From positions 1-64,000 of the forward strand of contig NZ_BMQC01000003.1 of NCBI RefSeq assembly GCF_014647915.1: a stretch of 64,000 nt of DNA, given 5' to 3'. This document shows, piece by piece, positions 35,710 through 44,507 of this stretch. Every line of letters begins with the position of its first letter. Position 1 is the stretch's first letter. Position numbers and translations under genes: made by a program. Source of the stretch: Pilimelia terevasa. GTDB taxonomy: Bacteria > Actinomycetota > Actinomycetes > Mycobacteriales > Micromonosporaceae. The notes under the pieces were generated by a model, which did no database searches, had not been told where the DNA came from, and saw only the letters and a program-made list of their open reading frames with translations.

Positions 35710-36726
35710 CTACGCGTCGTTCTTGATCTTGTCGTAGGCGCGCAGCGCGGCGCCGTCCAGGATCGGGCCGTAGCAGACATCCAGCTTGTCCGGCGACTGG
35801 CTGTGCAGGGCCATCACCGAGCCGCGCCCCGTCTTCCTGTCGAACCCGCGCAGCCACGGCGCCCCGCTGGCCCCGCCCTTGGTGTCGCAGCCCATCTTGT
35901 TCTGCTTCCAGAGGATGGAGCGCGTCGTGGTGTCCGCGCACCGCACCTGCACGTCGCCGGTGTACGCGCCGTTGGCCGGGTAGCCGATCTCCACGACGGC
36001 GACCCGGCGCTTGCCGCGAAAGACCAGGCCGTTGGCCCCGACGACGGAGGCGAGCGCCCGGCCGCCGCGCGGCTCGACCACGGCGAAGGCGAGGTCCCGG
36101 CCGCGCAGGTGGCGGTCCTTCCAGCCGTCCATCACCCGGATCCGGCTGACGCCCCAGACGCCGTACGGGCGGTTCGCGGCCCCCTCGTACGCGGGGACGA
36201 AGGCCAGGTTCTGCGCCTGGGCGCCGCCCTTGCCGCGGTGCACGCAGTGCCCGGCCGTCAGCAGCAGCGACTTCGACAGGCTCGTCACCACCGCGGCGGT
36301 GCAGTGGAAGTGCTTCTTGCTCTTGGGATTGAACCCCACCAGGCGCCCCACCGCGGCGACGGTGGCGTCGGCGCCGGCCGCCGCGGCGGGGTCCGGCGCG
36401 GCGCGGTCCGGGTCGGGGCCGGTCGGCGGCTTGGTCACCTCCGGGTCGGTCGGGTCGTCCGGGTCGTCGGCCTCGCCGTCGGAGTCGTCGGTGCCCAGGA
36501 CCTCGGCCACCTCCGTCGGGAGCCGCTTGCCGAGCCGGTCCTCCCAGTACCTGGCCGCCCGCGCCGCCGCCGTGGCGCCGGCCGGGGCGTCGTCGGTGAC
36601 CTTCGCCAGCAGCTCGGTCGAGTCCCCGGCGCGCGGCGCGGGCGCCGCGGCGGCCGCGGGCGCCGCCAGGCCGGACGCGAGCGCCCCTGCCAGCAGCCCC
36701 GCCAGGGTCGGTCGTACCAGGTTCAT
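35710..36726 (-). CDS. Secreted trypsin-like serine protease
   Basis: 338 residues. Signal peptide at about 1-28, then a 90-residue acidic, disordered pro-region (DDSDGEADDPDDPTDPE), then a chymotrypsin-fold domain. Catalytic residues: His160 in TAGHC, Asp211 in RDLAFAVV, Ser287 in GGASGAPW. Cysteines at 142 and 161 can form the usual His-loop disulfide, and 263 with 280 a second. The architecture fits an extracellular glutamyl endopeptidase-like or S1-like enzyme with an N-terminal propeptide. The ATG follows GAGAGGGGA. It is monocistronic. Confidence 0.9.
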   Translation of the reverse strand: MNLVRPTLAGLLAGALASGLAAPAAAAAPAPRAGDSTELLAKVTDDAPAGATAAARAARYWEDRLGKRLPTEVAEVLGTDDSDGEADDPDDPTDPEVTKPPTGPDPDRAAPDPAAAAGADATVAAVGRLVGFNPKSKKHFHCTAAVVTSLSKSLLLTAGHCVHRGKGGAQAQNLAFVPAYEGAANRPYGVWGVSRIRVMDGWKDRHLRGRDLAFAVVEPRGGRALASVVGANGLVFRGKRRVAVVEIGYPANGAYTGDVQVRCADTTTRSILWKQNKMGCDTKGGASGAPWLRGFDRKTGRGSVMALHSQSPDKLDVCYGPILDGAALRAYDKIKNDA

Positions 36727-36830
36727 CGCGGTCCCCTCTCCGGGCCGGCCCACAGCGGCCGGCCGCACGGGACGAGCCTGGCGGAGCGGGCCGCGGGCAG
36801 CATCGGGGATTGCCCTACACCGGCGGGCAC

Positions 36831-37319
36831 CTACGGGCGGGCGTACCCGTTCTCCAGGTACGCCGTGGTCCCGTCGCGGGCGGCCTGGAGCGCGGCGGCG
36901 GCGCGGCGGTCCAGCAGCGGCGACAGGCGCTCGGCGGCGTCGGCCGCCCCGCACCAGCGCCACGAGCGCCACTGGCCGGCGGGGAGGCGGATGGCGGCCT
37001 CCGGCTCCGGCGGCAGGGCGCCGCCGTCGTAGACGAACGTCAGGCCCTCGGGCCGGGCGTCGCGGGCCGGCATCCAGTCCACGGCGAGCAGGCGGCCGGG
37101 CCGCCCGCGCAGGCCGAGCGCCTCCTTCGTCCCGCGCAGCGCGGCGTCCATCGGGGACTCCCCGGCCCCCACCGCGCCACCGGGAAGCCCCCAGTGGCCC
37201 TGGCCGGCGGCGGGCTCGACGATAAGCACCCGGCCCCGGTCGTCGGAGAACAGCACGGCGGCCGCCATCCGCGTGCGGGGCGGCGCGGCGGACGGGTCGG
37301 CGGGGGGTTTGGTCACCAC
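36831..37319 (-). CDS. NUDIX hydrolase-like protein with an incomplete NUDIX box
   Basis: 162 residues from a GTG at 37319. The beta-strand leading to the box (AAAVLFSDDRGRVLIVEPAAGQGHWGLPGGAV) and the following GESPMDAAL are typical, but the helix that should read R-E-x-x-E-E-x-G reads R-G-T-K-E-A-L-G. Two of the three conserved glutamates are therefore missing (positions G and A). Metal binding is expected to be impaired, so it may be a binding protein or use another arrangement. No strong ribosome-binding site is visible. It lies 53 bp downstream of the flavoprotein operon on the same strand and could be its last gene. Confidence 0.75.
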   Translation of the reverse strand: MVTKPPADPSAAPPRTRMAAAVLFSDDRGRVLIVEPAAGQGHWGLPGGAVGAGESPMDAALRGTKEALGLRGRPGRLLAVDWMPARDARPEGLTFVYDGGALPPEPEAAIRLPAGQWRSWRWCGAADAAERLSPLLDRRAAAALQAARDGTTAYLENGYARP

Positions 37320-37372
37320 GTCATGGTAGGGGCTCGGACAATTAGGGCGTAATTTCGTGCCCGCCGGAGGGA

Positions 37373-38962
37373 TCAGACCGAGGTCCGGTCGCTGCTCAGA
37401 TCGATGGCCGCCGTCGCCGAGGCGAGCCCGGCCTGGCAGGCGAGGATCCGCCCGTCGGCGTCCGCGCCGCCGGAGACCTCCCCGGCGACCAGCCGGACCC
37501 GGCAGGTCCCGCACGCGCCGGCCTGGCACGAGTACGGAATGTCCACGCCCTGCCGCAGCGCGGCGTCGAGAAGGGACTCCCCCGCCGCCACGGCCAGTTC
37601 GGCCACGCCGCCGTCGGCGAGGACCGTCACCGTCCCCGCCCCCCGGCCACCCGCGCCCGGTCGCGGCGCCCCGTACAGCTCGGACCGCACCCGGTCGGCG
37701 GCCATCCCGAGCGCCACCAGCGTGCCCCGGACGGCGTCGACCATCGGCGCGGGGCCGCACAGGTACGCGTGGTCGGCCGGCATCAGGTCCAGCTCGCGCA
37801 GCAGGTCGGCGTCGATGCGCCGGCCGCCGTCGGCGTCGCTGTAGACGTGGACGACGCGCAGCCGCTCGGGGTGGCGGTCGGCCAGCGCCGCCAGCGCGGC
37901 CCGGAACATCGTCGTCGCGGGGGTCCGGTTGCCGTAGACGACCGTGACGCGGCTGTGCGGCTCGACGGTGAGCACGCTGCGGGCCACGGCCAGCACCGGC
38001 GTGATACCGCTGCCCGCCGCGACCCCGAGCACGTGCCGGCGGGACAGGGAGTTGGGCAGGTCGGTGAACGTACCGGCCGGCGTCATCACCTCGACGACGT
38101 CGCCGGCCCGCCAGTGCTGGACGGCGCCGGACATCCGCCCGCCGGGCACGTGCCGGACACCGATGCGCAGCTCCCCGTCGCCGAGTCCCGCGCAGATCGA
38201 GTACGACCGCCGCAGCACCTCCCCACCCACCGTCGCCCGGACGGTCACGTGCTGCCCCGGCAGGTACCGGTAGCTGTCGGCGAGCGCGGGCGGCACGTCG
38301 AAGGCGACGGTCACCGCGTCGTCGGCGAGCCGCTCCACGGCGGCGACGGCGAGCCGGTGGAACGCGGGCGCGGGCGGGTGCGCGGCGGCGGTCCGGGCCG
38401 CGGACACCGCCGCGTCGACCGCCCGGGTCCGCCGCCGGCCGACGGCCACCCGGTACACGGCCAGGAACAGGGCGGCGGTACCGGCGGCGACGGCGCTGGC
38501 GCGCATCCACCCGGTGTGCGCGTCGCTGCCGGCGAGGAAGGCGTGCACGGTCGCCCCGGCGAAGACCAGGAACGCGCCGAGGTGCACGTACCGCCACAGC
38601 CGGTGCGGGATGCGGCGGCGCAGCGCGGAGGTGACCGCGATCGCCAGCAGCAGGTACAGCGTGACGATCCCCCACGCCGCCGGGCCGGTCCGCGCGTGCG
38701 GGACGAACGGCACCAGCAGCGCGACGGGGCCGAGGTCGAAGTGGTCGCTGAGCCCGGCGGCGGCGACGTGCACGAGGCTGAAGACGACGGTCAGCGTCCC
38801 CAGGGTCCGGTGCAGGTCGGCGAGCCAGCCCGGGGTGGCCCGGCTGCCGAGGAACCGGCTGGACAGCAGCAGTCCCCAGAGCACGGCCGCCGTGGCCAGC
38901 CACCAGGCGGTCAGCCCGGCGGCCCGGGCGAGGTACCAGCCCGGGTCGGCGTAGTCGGTCAT
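37373..38962 (-). CDS. Ferric-reductase-like transmembrane flavoprotein with [2Fe-2S] domain
   Basis: 529 residues. About five membrane helices at 1-170 carry histidines suited to heme (HRTLGTLTVVFSLVHVAAAG; HRLWRYVHLGAFLVFAGATVHAFL), as in ferric reductase/NADPH-oxidase-type domains. Next comes a flavodoxin-reductase-like module with FAD (RSYSICAG) and NAD binding (GITPVLAVARSVL, YLCGPAPMVDAV). Last is a plant-type ferredoxin domain with four cysteines (CQAGACGTC and a distal C). Electrons would flow from NAD(P)H through FAD to heme or the ferredoxin domain, across the membrane. The ATG overlaps the stop of a 35-residue membrane peptide (ATGA). The operon lies behind an iron box, so iron reduction or siderophore-iron release is the best guess. 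Confidence 0.9.
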   Translation of the reverse strand: MTDYADPGWYLARAAGLTAWWLATAAVLWGLLLSSRFLGSRATPGWLADLHRTLGTLTVVFSLVHVAAAGLSDHFDLGPVALLVPFVPHARTGPAAWGIVTLYLLLAIAVTSALRRRIPHRLWRYVHLGAFLVFAGATVHAFLAGSDAHTGWMRASAVAAGTAALFLAVYRVAVGRRRTRAVDAAVSAARTAAAHPPAPAFHRLAVAAVERLADDAVTVAFDVPPALADSYRYLPGQHVTVRATVGGEVLRRSYSICAGLGDGELRIGVRHVPGGRMSGAVQHWRAGDVVEVMTPAGTFTDLPNSLSRRHVLGVAAGSGITPVLAVARSVLTVEPHSRVTVVYGNRTPATTMFRAALAALADRHPERLRVVHVYSDADGGRRIDADLLRELDLMPADHAYLCGPAPMVDAVRGTLVALGMAADRVRSELYGAPRPGAGGRGAGTVTVLADGGVAELAVAAGESLLDAALRQGVDIPYSCQAGACGTCRVRLVAGEVSGGADADGRILACQAGLASATAAIDLSSDRTSV

Positions 38963-39066
38963 CCCGCGGCGGCGACGGTCTGCGCGGCGAACCCGGCGAC
39001 CAGCAGCAGGGTGAGCACGACGCTGGCCCCGACGGCGAGCAGCGAGGACAGGCTGAGGGCGCTCAC
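38959..39066 (-). CDS. 35-residue single-helix membrane peptide
   Basis: A tiny gene from a GTG that overlaps the preceding stop (GTGA) and whose own stop overlaps the reductase ATG (ATGA). Nearly the whole peptide is one hydrophobic helix (LLAVGASVVLTLLLVAGFAA) with no charged residue. The double overlap makes translational coupling likely and is the main reason to believe it is real. It may be a small subunit or assembly factor of the reductase. No homolog is known to me. Confidence 0.6.
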   Translation of the reverse strand: MSALSLSSLLAVGASVVLTLLLVAGFAAQTVAAAG

Positions 39067-39224
39067 GGGCCGATCCCCGGTGCCGGCGCGGCCCGCTCGA
39101 CCGCGGCCCCGGCGGGCGCGTCGAGGGTGTCGCACGCGGCCGCGAGCTGGAGGTACGCGACGCCGCCGCTGAGTGCCACGGCGATCGCCACGGCGGCCAC
39201 CGCCACTCCCCGCCGGTGTTCCAT
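39063..39224 (-). CDS. 53-residue membrane or exported small protein
   Basis: Begins at an ATG behind AGGAGCAGCAC and immediately after the iron box. An N-terminal helix (GVAVAAVAIAVALSGGVAYL, about 6-25) is followed by a short tail with one cysteine (LQLAAAC, residue 31) and a proline-rich end. It may be a membrane anchor or an exported peptide; the residues before the cysteine only weakly resemble a lipobox. As first gene of the three-gene operon it would be made under iron limitation. No family recognised. Confidence 0.62.
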   Translation of the reverse strand: MEHRRGVAVAAVAIAVALSGGVAYLQLAAACDTLDAPAGAAVERAAPAPGIGP

Positions 39225-39238
39225 GTGCTGCTCCTGAG

Positions 39239-39257
39239 TTAGGTAAGGCTTGCCTGG
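39239..39257 (-). promoter_or_regulatory. DtxR/IdeR/DmdR-type iron box
   Basis: TTAGGTAAGGCTTGCCTGG closely fits the actinobacterial iron-box consensus (TTAGGTTAGGCTAACCTAA pattern): the left half matches fully except one base, and the core AGGTAAG-G-CTTGCCT is an imperfect dyad with 6 of 7 pairs. It sits 15 bp upstream of the first ATG of the small-protein/reductase operon, directly ahead of its ribosome-binding site, where a Fe(II)-loaded repressor would block transcription. Confidence 0.78.
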
Positions 39258-39459
39258 GGAACGTAGTCGCTGTGGCCCCGCGGCACCAGCCGTCGCCGAC
39301 CGGCGTGAGCGGGGCCACAGCCGCGGCCCGGTACCGCGGGCCATCGAAGGCTGTCCACCTCAGGCGTCGCCGCGCGGACACCCGCCGGACCGGCAGTCGA
39401 CGGTCTGCGCAACATCAGGTGAGCGCCGCCGGCCGGGCGCGGCGGGGGCGCCGGCCGGC

Positions 39460-40107
39460 TCAGGGGGCCAGCCGGGTCACGGTGAACGCCTCGCCCGCGC
39501 GGGCGAACCGCAGCCGGTCGTGCAGCCGGTCCGGCCGCCCCTGCCAGAACTCCACGGTCTCCGGGCGCACCAGGTAGCCGCCCCAGTGCGGCGGGCACGG
39601 CACCTCGGCGTCGGCGAACCGCTCCCGCGCCGCCGCGTACGCCCGGGCCAGCGCCGCCCGGTCCGGCAGCGGCGCGGACTGCGGGCTCGCCCAGGCGCCG
39701 AGCTGCGAGCCGCGCGGGCGGGTGGCGAAGTAGACGGCGGCCTGCGCCCGGTCCACCGGCGCGGCGGTACCGCAGACGACGACCTGCCGGTGCAGCGGCA
39801 GCCAACTGAACAGCAGGCTCGCGTGCGGGTTGGCCGCCAGCTCGGCCGCCTTGCGCGAGGCGTGGTTGGTGAAGAAGACGAACCCGGCGTCGTCGTACCC
39901 CTTGAGCAGGACCGTGCGGGTGCTCGGCCGGCCCTCCGCGTCGGCCGTCGCCACGACCATCGCGTTCGGCTCGGTGAGGCCGGCCGCGACGGCGTCGGCG
40001 AGCCACCGGGCGAACTGCGCCCGCCAGGTCGGCGCCAACCCGTCCTCGGTCAGGGGCCGCGCCGGGTCGTACTCCTGCCGCAGGCCCGCCGGGTCCGGTG
40101 TGTTCAT
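39460..40107 (-). CDS. pdxH: Pyridoxamine 5'-phosphate oxidase
   Basis: 215 residues. It oxidises pyridoxamine or pyridoxine 5'-phosphate to pyridoxal phosphate with FMN. Family motifs: [43 protein letters not shown] (FMN and substrate lysines), [14 protein letters not shown], and the C-terminal signature [16 protein letters not shown]. The ATG at 40107 is chosen for the typical start; a GTG two codons earlier has slightly better spacing to GGAG. Divergent from citrate synthase. Pyridoxal phosphate is used by KamA and SerC, both also in this window. Confidence 0.95.
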   Translation of the reverse strand: MNTPDPAGLRQEYDPARPLTEDGLAPTWRAQFARWLADAVAAGLTEPNAMVVATADAEGRPSTRTVLLKGYDDAGFVFFTNHASRKAAELAANPHASLLFSWLPLHRQVVVCGTAAPVDRAQAAVYFATRPRGSQLGAWASPQSAPLPDRAALARAYAAARERFADAEVPCPPHWGGYLVRPETVEFWQGRPDRLHDRLRFARAGEAFTVTRLAP

Positions 40108-40274
40108 GGTCACGCCACTCCCCCTCCACCCGCTGTCCCGCCCCCCGGCACCGCGCTGCGGTTGGGGAGTGCGACGCAGGTCACTCACCCGCCCCGGGTC
40201 CGAGCGGAGATGATGTCCCTATCGTGCCCTGCGCGTTTCCGATGGGCACCCGAGGCACGGCGCAGGAGGCTCGC

Positions 40275-41381
40275 ATGACGGAGTTCAAGCCCGGTCTGGA
40301 AGGCGTCGTCGCGTTCGAGACGTGCATCGCGGAGCCCGACCGCGAGGGCGGCAGCCTGCGGTACCGCGGGGTCGACATCGAGGACCTGATCGGCAAGGTC
40401 TCGTTCGGCCAGGTGTGGGCGCTGCTGGTGGACGGCGAGTTCGGGCCGGGGCTGCCCCCGGCCGAGCCGTTCCCCGTCCCGGTGCACACCGGCGACACCC
40501 GGGTGGACGTGCAGTCGGCCGTCGCGATGCTCGCCCCGCACTGGGGGCTCGGCCAGCTCCTGGACATCAGCGACGCGCAGGCCCGCGCCGACCTCGCCCG
40601 CACCTCGGTGACCGCCCTGAGCTTCATCGCCCAGGCCGCCCGGGGGGTCGGGGTGCCGGCGGTACCGCAGAAGGAGATCGACAAGGCGGCCACGGTCACC
40701 GAGCGCTTCATGCGCCGGTGGCGCGGCGAGCCGGACCCGCGGCACGTCAAGGCGGTCGACGCGTACTTCATCTCCGCCGCCGAGCACGGACTCAACGCCT
40801 CCACGTTCACCGCGCGGATCGTCGCCTCCACCGGCGCCGACGTCGCCGCCTGCCTGTCCTCGGGCATCGGCGCGCTGTCCGGCCCGCTGCACGGCGGCGC
40901 CCCGACCCGGGTCCTGCACATGATCGAGGGCGTCGAGGAGTGCGGGGACGCCGACGCGTACGTGCGGGGCGTGCTGGACCGCGGCGAGCGCCTGATGGGC
41001 TTCGGCCACCGCGTGTACCGCGCGGAGGACCCGCGCGCCCGCGTCCTGCGCGCCGCCGCCAAGCAGCTCGGCGCGCCGCGGTACGAGGTCGCCGAGGCGC
41101 TGGAGCGGGCCGCGCTGGCCGAGCTGCGCGCCCGCAAGCCCGACCGGGTACTGGAGACCAACGTCGAGTTCTGGTCGGCGGTGGTACTCGACTTCGCGCA
41201 GGTCCCGGCCGACATGTTCACCTCGATGTTCACCTGCGCCCGGGTCGCCGGCTGGAGCGCGCACGTGCTGGAGCAGAAGAAGCTGGGCCGGATCGTGCGC
41301 CCGGCCGCCCGCTACGTGGGGCCGGCGCCGCGGCGCCCCGAGGACGTCACCGGCTGGGACGCCGTCGCCGACGGCCGCTGA
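40275..41381 (+). CDS. citA: Citrate synthase (CitA/citrate synthase 2 type)
   Basis: 368 residues from an ATG behind AGGAGG. It condenses acetyl-CoA and oxaloacetate. Catalytic histidines are in NASTFTARIVASTGA context/HGGAPTR and in MGFGHRVYR, the catalytic aspartate in VVLDFAQVP, and CoA-binding arginines downstream (EQKKLGRIVRPAARYVG). The chain is shorter than hexameric GltA, matching the smaller actinobacterial paralog or methylcitrate-like synthases, so a secondary role is possible. It diverges from pdxH and ends at a strong bidirectional terminator. Confidence 0.93.
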   Translation: MTEFKPGLEGVVAFETCIAEPDREGGSLRYRGVDIEDLIGKVSFGQVWALLVDGEFGPGLPPAEPFPVPVHTGDTRVDVQSAVAMLAPHWGLGQLLDISDAQARADLARTSVTALSFIAQAARGVGVPAVPQKEIDKAATVTERFMRRWRGEPDPRHVKAVDAYFISAAEHGLNASTFTARIVASTGADVAACLSSGIGALSGPLHGGAPTRVLHMIEGVEECGDADAYVRGVLDRGERLMGFGHRVYRAEDPRARVLRAAAKQLGAPRYEVAEALERAALAELRARKPDRVLETNVEFWSAVVLDFAQVPADMFTSMFTCARVAGWSAHVLEQKKLGRIVRPAARYVGPAPRRPEDVTGWDAVADGR

Positions 41382-41394
41382 GCCGCCGCCCTGC

Positions 41395-41418
41395 TCCCGC
41401 GGGCCGGCGCCCGCGGGA
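41395..41418. terminator. Bidirectional hairpin terminator between citA and a convergent gene
   Basis: TCCCGCGGGC (41395-41404) and GCCCGCGGGA (41409-41418) form a perfect 10-bp stem with a CGGC tetraloop in the 43-bp gap between convergent genes. No T-run follows, as is common in high-GC genomes. Confidence 0.7.
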
Positions 41419-41424
41419 CGGGGC

Positions 41425-41853
41425 TCAGTAGTCGACGTCGCCGGCCAGGCGCTGCGCCTCGTCGGCGGACTCGTACAGGCTGCACACCAGGTCGCGCAGG
41501 GCGCCGACCGCCGCATAGCGGGGGTCGGCGGCCGGGTCGTCGCCGCGCTGGCGGGCGTCGTCCCACACCCGCTCCACGAACATCCACAGGTCCCAGCGGG
41601 CGGCGAGCTGGCCGGCGCGCAGGTGCGGGGTGACGGCGGCGAGCGTGACGCGGTCGTACCGGGCGAACGCCGCGGCCACCTCCCGCGCCGCGGGACCGCC
41701 GCACTCCGACACCCCCGGACCGGCTGCCGTCCCGGGACCGCCGCGCTCCGACACCCCGGACTCGGCGCACCGCGGCGCCCCGGGAACAGCGTGCGCGGGT
41801 GGCGCCGCCACGACGGCGGCCCGGGCCGGCCTGGACCGGAACCGTCCGATCAT
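41425..41853 (-). CDS. Small hypothetical protein with internal GVSE repeat
   Basis: 142 residues from an ATG behind GGGAGGAG. The N-terminal third is low complexity and includes a duplicated unit GVSERGGP...GVSECGGP. The C-terminal part (VAAAFARYDRVTLAAVTPHLRAGQLAARWDLWMFVERVWDDARQRG, then AVGALRDLVCSLYESADEAQRL) is helical and looks genuine. No family recognised. The repeat reflects a roughly 40-bp DNA duplication inside the gene. Confidence 0.65.
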   Translation of the reverse strand: MIGRFRSRPARAAVVAAPPAHAVPGAPRCAESGVSERGGPGTAAGPGVSECGGPAAREVAAAFARYDRVTLAAVTPHLRAGQLAARWDLWMFVERVWDDARQRGDDPAADPRYAAVGALRDLVCSLYESADEAQRLAGDVDY

Positions 41854-42069
41854 GTGCGCTCCTCCCGGACCCCGCCTACCGACCATGATCACGGTACGGA
41901 CCGCGGCGGCCCCGGCGGCGGCACCCCGGCTCCGCGTGCCGGGCGACACCCACCCGGCCGGCCGCGGCCGGGTTCCGCCCGTTGGTGCCGCACCCGTACC
42001 CCCGCCCGCGCGGCGACACACCGGGCCGGGGCTGGGCGCCGCCGGTCCCCGCGGTGCGAGGATGGCGCG

Positions 42070-43245
42070 GTGAGACTCGACGGCGCGGTACACCCGCCCG
42101 GCGCGCCCGGTGACGGCGGGCGGGCGGCGACCCCGATCACCATCCCCGCCGCGCTGCTGCCCGGCGACGGCCGCTTCGGCTGCGGGCCGGCGAAGGTGCG
42201 GCCCGAGGCGGTGGCGGAGCTGGCCGCCGCCGGTACCCGGCTGCTGGGCACCTCCCACCGGCAGGCGCCGGTGCGCGACCAGGTGGCCCGGCTGCGGCGC
42301 GGGATCGCGGCGCTGCTCGACGTGCCCGACGGGTACGAGGTCGTGCTCGGCAACGGCGGGGCCGCGGCGTTCTGGGAGGTCGCGGTGTTCTGCCTGGTCC
42401 GGCAGCGGGCGCAGGCGGCGGCGTTCGGGGAGTTCGGCGCCAGGTTCGCCCAGTCCGTCGGCGCCGCGCCGTTCCTGGACCCCCCGCGGGTGCGCGAGGC
42501 CGACCCCGGCGCCGCCGCGACGCTCGTCGCCGAGGCCGGCGTCGACACCTACGCCACCCCGCAGAACGAGACCTCCACCGGCGTCGCCGTGCCGGTCCGC
42601 CGGGTGCCCGGCGCCGACGCCGGGGCGCTGATGCTGCACGACGCCACGTCGGCCGCCGGGGCGCTGCCGGTGGACCTGCGGGAGACCGACGTCTACTACT
42701 TCGCGCCGCAGAAGGCGTTCGGCGCCGACGGCGGGCTCTGGATCGCCGTGCTGTCGCCCGCGGCGCGCGAGCGGGCGGCGCGGATCCGGGAGACCGGGCG
42801 GTACGTCCCGGCGTTCCTCGACCTCGGCACGGCGCTGGAGAACTCCCGCCGCGAGCAGACCTACAACACGCCCGCCCTCGCCACGGTCCTGCTCGCCGCG
42901 GCGCAGACCGACTGGCTCCGCGCCCGGGGCGGCCTGCCCTGGGCGGCGCGGCGCTGCGCCGAGAGCGCCGGACTGCTGTACCGGTGGGCGGAGCGCAGCC
43001 CCGTGGCGTCACCCTTCGTGACCGACCCGGCACTGCGCTCACCGGTCGTGGTGGCGATCGACTTCGCGCCCGAGGTCGACGCCGCGGCGCTCGCCGCGCA
43101 CCTGCGCGCCAACGGCGTCGTGGACACCGAGCCGTACCGCGGGCTGGGGCGCAACCAGCTCCGGGTGGCGACGTTCCCCGCGGTCGAGCCGGCCGATGTG
43201 GAGGCGTTGACCCACTGTCTCGACTACCTCATCGCCCGGATGTGA
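42070..43245 (+). CDS. serC: Phosphoserine aminotransferase
   Basis: 391 residues from a GTG at 42070. It transfers an amino group to 3-phosphohydroxypyruvate in serine synthesis with PLP. Visible features: FGCGPAKVRPEAV (N-terminal signature), LLGTSHRQAPVRD, NETSTGV, the PLP aspartate in HDATSAAGALPVD, and the Schiff-base lysine in YYFAPQKAFGADGG. The match is to the actinobacterial SerC branch. About 15 residues of poorly conserved N-terminus suggest a possible downstream start at ATPITIPAAL, but no good start codon is there. The 216-bp gap to its left has no gene. Confidence 0.94.
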   Translation: MRLDGAVHPPGAPGDGGRAATPITIPAALLPGDGRFGCGPAKVRPEAVAELAAAGTRLLGTSHRQAPVRDQVARLRRGIAALLDVPDGYEVVLGNGGAAAFWEVAVFCLVRQRAQAAAFGEFGARFAQSVGAAPFLDPPRVREADPGAAATLVAEAGVDTYATPQNETSTGVAVPVRRVPGADAGALMLHDATSAAGALPVDLRETDVYYFAPQKAFGADGGLWIAVLSPAARERAARIRETGRYVPAFLDLGTALENSRREQTYNTPALATVLLAAAQTDWLRARGGLPWAARRCAESAGLLYRWAERSPVASPFVTDPALRSPVVVAIDFAPEVDAAALAAHLRANGVVDTEPYRGLGRNQLRVATFPAVEPADVEALTHCLDYLIARM

Positions 43246-43418
43246 CCGACGACCTCGGCGTGTACTCACCCCAATGAGTGACGCATGTCGTACGGTGGTG
43301 CCACGGGTCCCGGTTGGCTACCGGAGGCCCGGTACGACGGCAGCGCCGGGATGACGGGAAGTCCGCCCGGCGACACTGTTCCCCGGCGCGGGTACGACAG
43401 CGGGAGGGAGGCGGCGCG

Positions 43419-44507
43419 ATGCGACCGGTACGCTTCGTTGCCCTCTCTGAGGACGGTCAGGCTCTGGTCCTCGCCGACGAGGTGGGGCGGCTGCTCGCAC
43501 TGCCCTTCGACGACCGGGTGGCGACGGTGCTGCACGGCGGCCACAACGGACCGGCATCCCCGGTACCTCCGCCGGCCCCCGACCCGTCGCGCACGCTGGC
43601 CCCGCGCGACATCCAGGCGCGGATCCGCTCGGGCGAGTCCGCCGACGAGGTGGCCCGGGTCGCGGGCGTCCCGGTCGACCGGGTCCTGCGGTACGCCGGC
43701 CCGGTGCTCCAGGAGCGCGCGATGCTCGCCCAGCACGCGCGCCGCACCCGGCTGCGCGGCTCCGACCGCAACGCCACCCTCGCCGAGGTGGTCGACGGCA
43801 AGCTGCACCAGCACGGCGTCGACTCCGACAAGATCTCCTGGGACGCGTACCGCCGCGACGACGGCACCTGGCGCATCGTCGCCACCTGGCCGTCGGGCAA
43901 GGCGACCGCCCAGGCGATGTGGGAGCTGGACAAGGCCCGCCAGCACGTGAGCGCCTACGACGACATGGCCCAGTACCTGTGCACCGAGCGGCCGGCGCCG
44001 CTGCTCGGCCAGGAGTCCGGGGCGGGGCTGCCCAGCCGCGGCGAGCCGGCCCGCGGGCACGGGCTGCCGATGGCCGCCGACGGCCGGCCGGACCCGCGCC
44101 GCGGCGTGCCGCCGGCCGCCGAGCCGAACCGGACGCGCGCCCTGCCGGCCGCCCTGGCCGAGCCGCGCCGCGCGGACCCGATCCGGTCGGGCCGCGACGC
44201 GCTGCTGGCGAGTCTCGACCGCCCGCTGGGCGAGCCGGCGGCGCCGGCTGCCGGCGGGCTCGCCCGGCCGGCCTCCCGCCCGGTCAGCGGCGGCGCCGCC
44301 GCGCTGCTCGGCGGCGCGGGCTCGGCCTTCGACGAGGACCCGGACGTCCCCAAGGAGGTCCCGGCCGTACCGTCGCTGGCGGTGCTCCGCCCGCGCCGCA
44401 CCGCCGCCGAGGCGGCCGAGGGCGCGGCCCACGCCAAGTCCCGCAAGCGGCTGCCGAGCTGGGACGACGTGCTGTTCGGCGGCGCGCCCGCCCGCGAGTC
44501 GAGCTGA
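43419..44507 (+). CDS. sepH: Septation protein SepH
   Basis: 362 residues from an ATG behind GGGAGGGAGG. The conserved N-terminal domain (DUF3071, about 1-175) is easy to recognise: RFVALSEDGQALVLADEVGRLLALPFDDR, the helix-turn-helix-like LAPRDIQARIRSGESADEVARVAGVPVDRVLRYAGPVLQER, and WRIVATWPSGKATAQAMWELD. The rest is disordered and Ala/Pro/Arg-rich, ending in a conserved short basic segment (KSRKRLPSWDDVLFG). In actinobacteria SepH binds FtsZ and stimulates Z-ring assembly. A 23-bp duplication spans its stop codon. Confidence 0.95.
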   Translation: MRPVRFVALSEDGQALVLADEVGRLLALPFDDRVATVLHGGHNGPASPVPPPAPDPSRTLAPRDIQARIRSGESADEVARVAGVPVDRVLRYAGPVLQERAMLAQHARRTRLRGSDRNATLAEVVDGKLHQHGVDSDKISWDAYRRDDGTWRIVATWPSGKATAQAMWELDKARQHVSAYDDMAQYLCTERPAPLLGQESGAGLPSRGEPARGHGLPMAADGRPDPRRGVPPAAEPNRTRALPAALAEPRRADPIRSGRDALLASLDRPLGEPAAPAAGGLARPASRPVSGGAAALLGGAGSAFDEDPDVPKEVPAVPSLAVLRPRRTAAEAAEGAAHAKSRKRLPSWDDVLFGGAPARESS

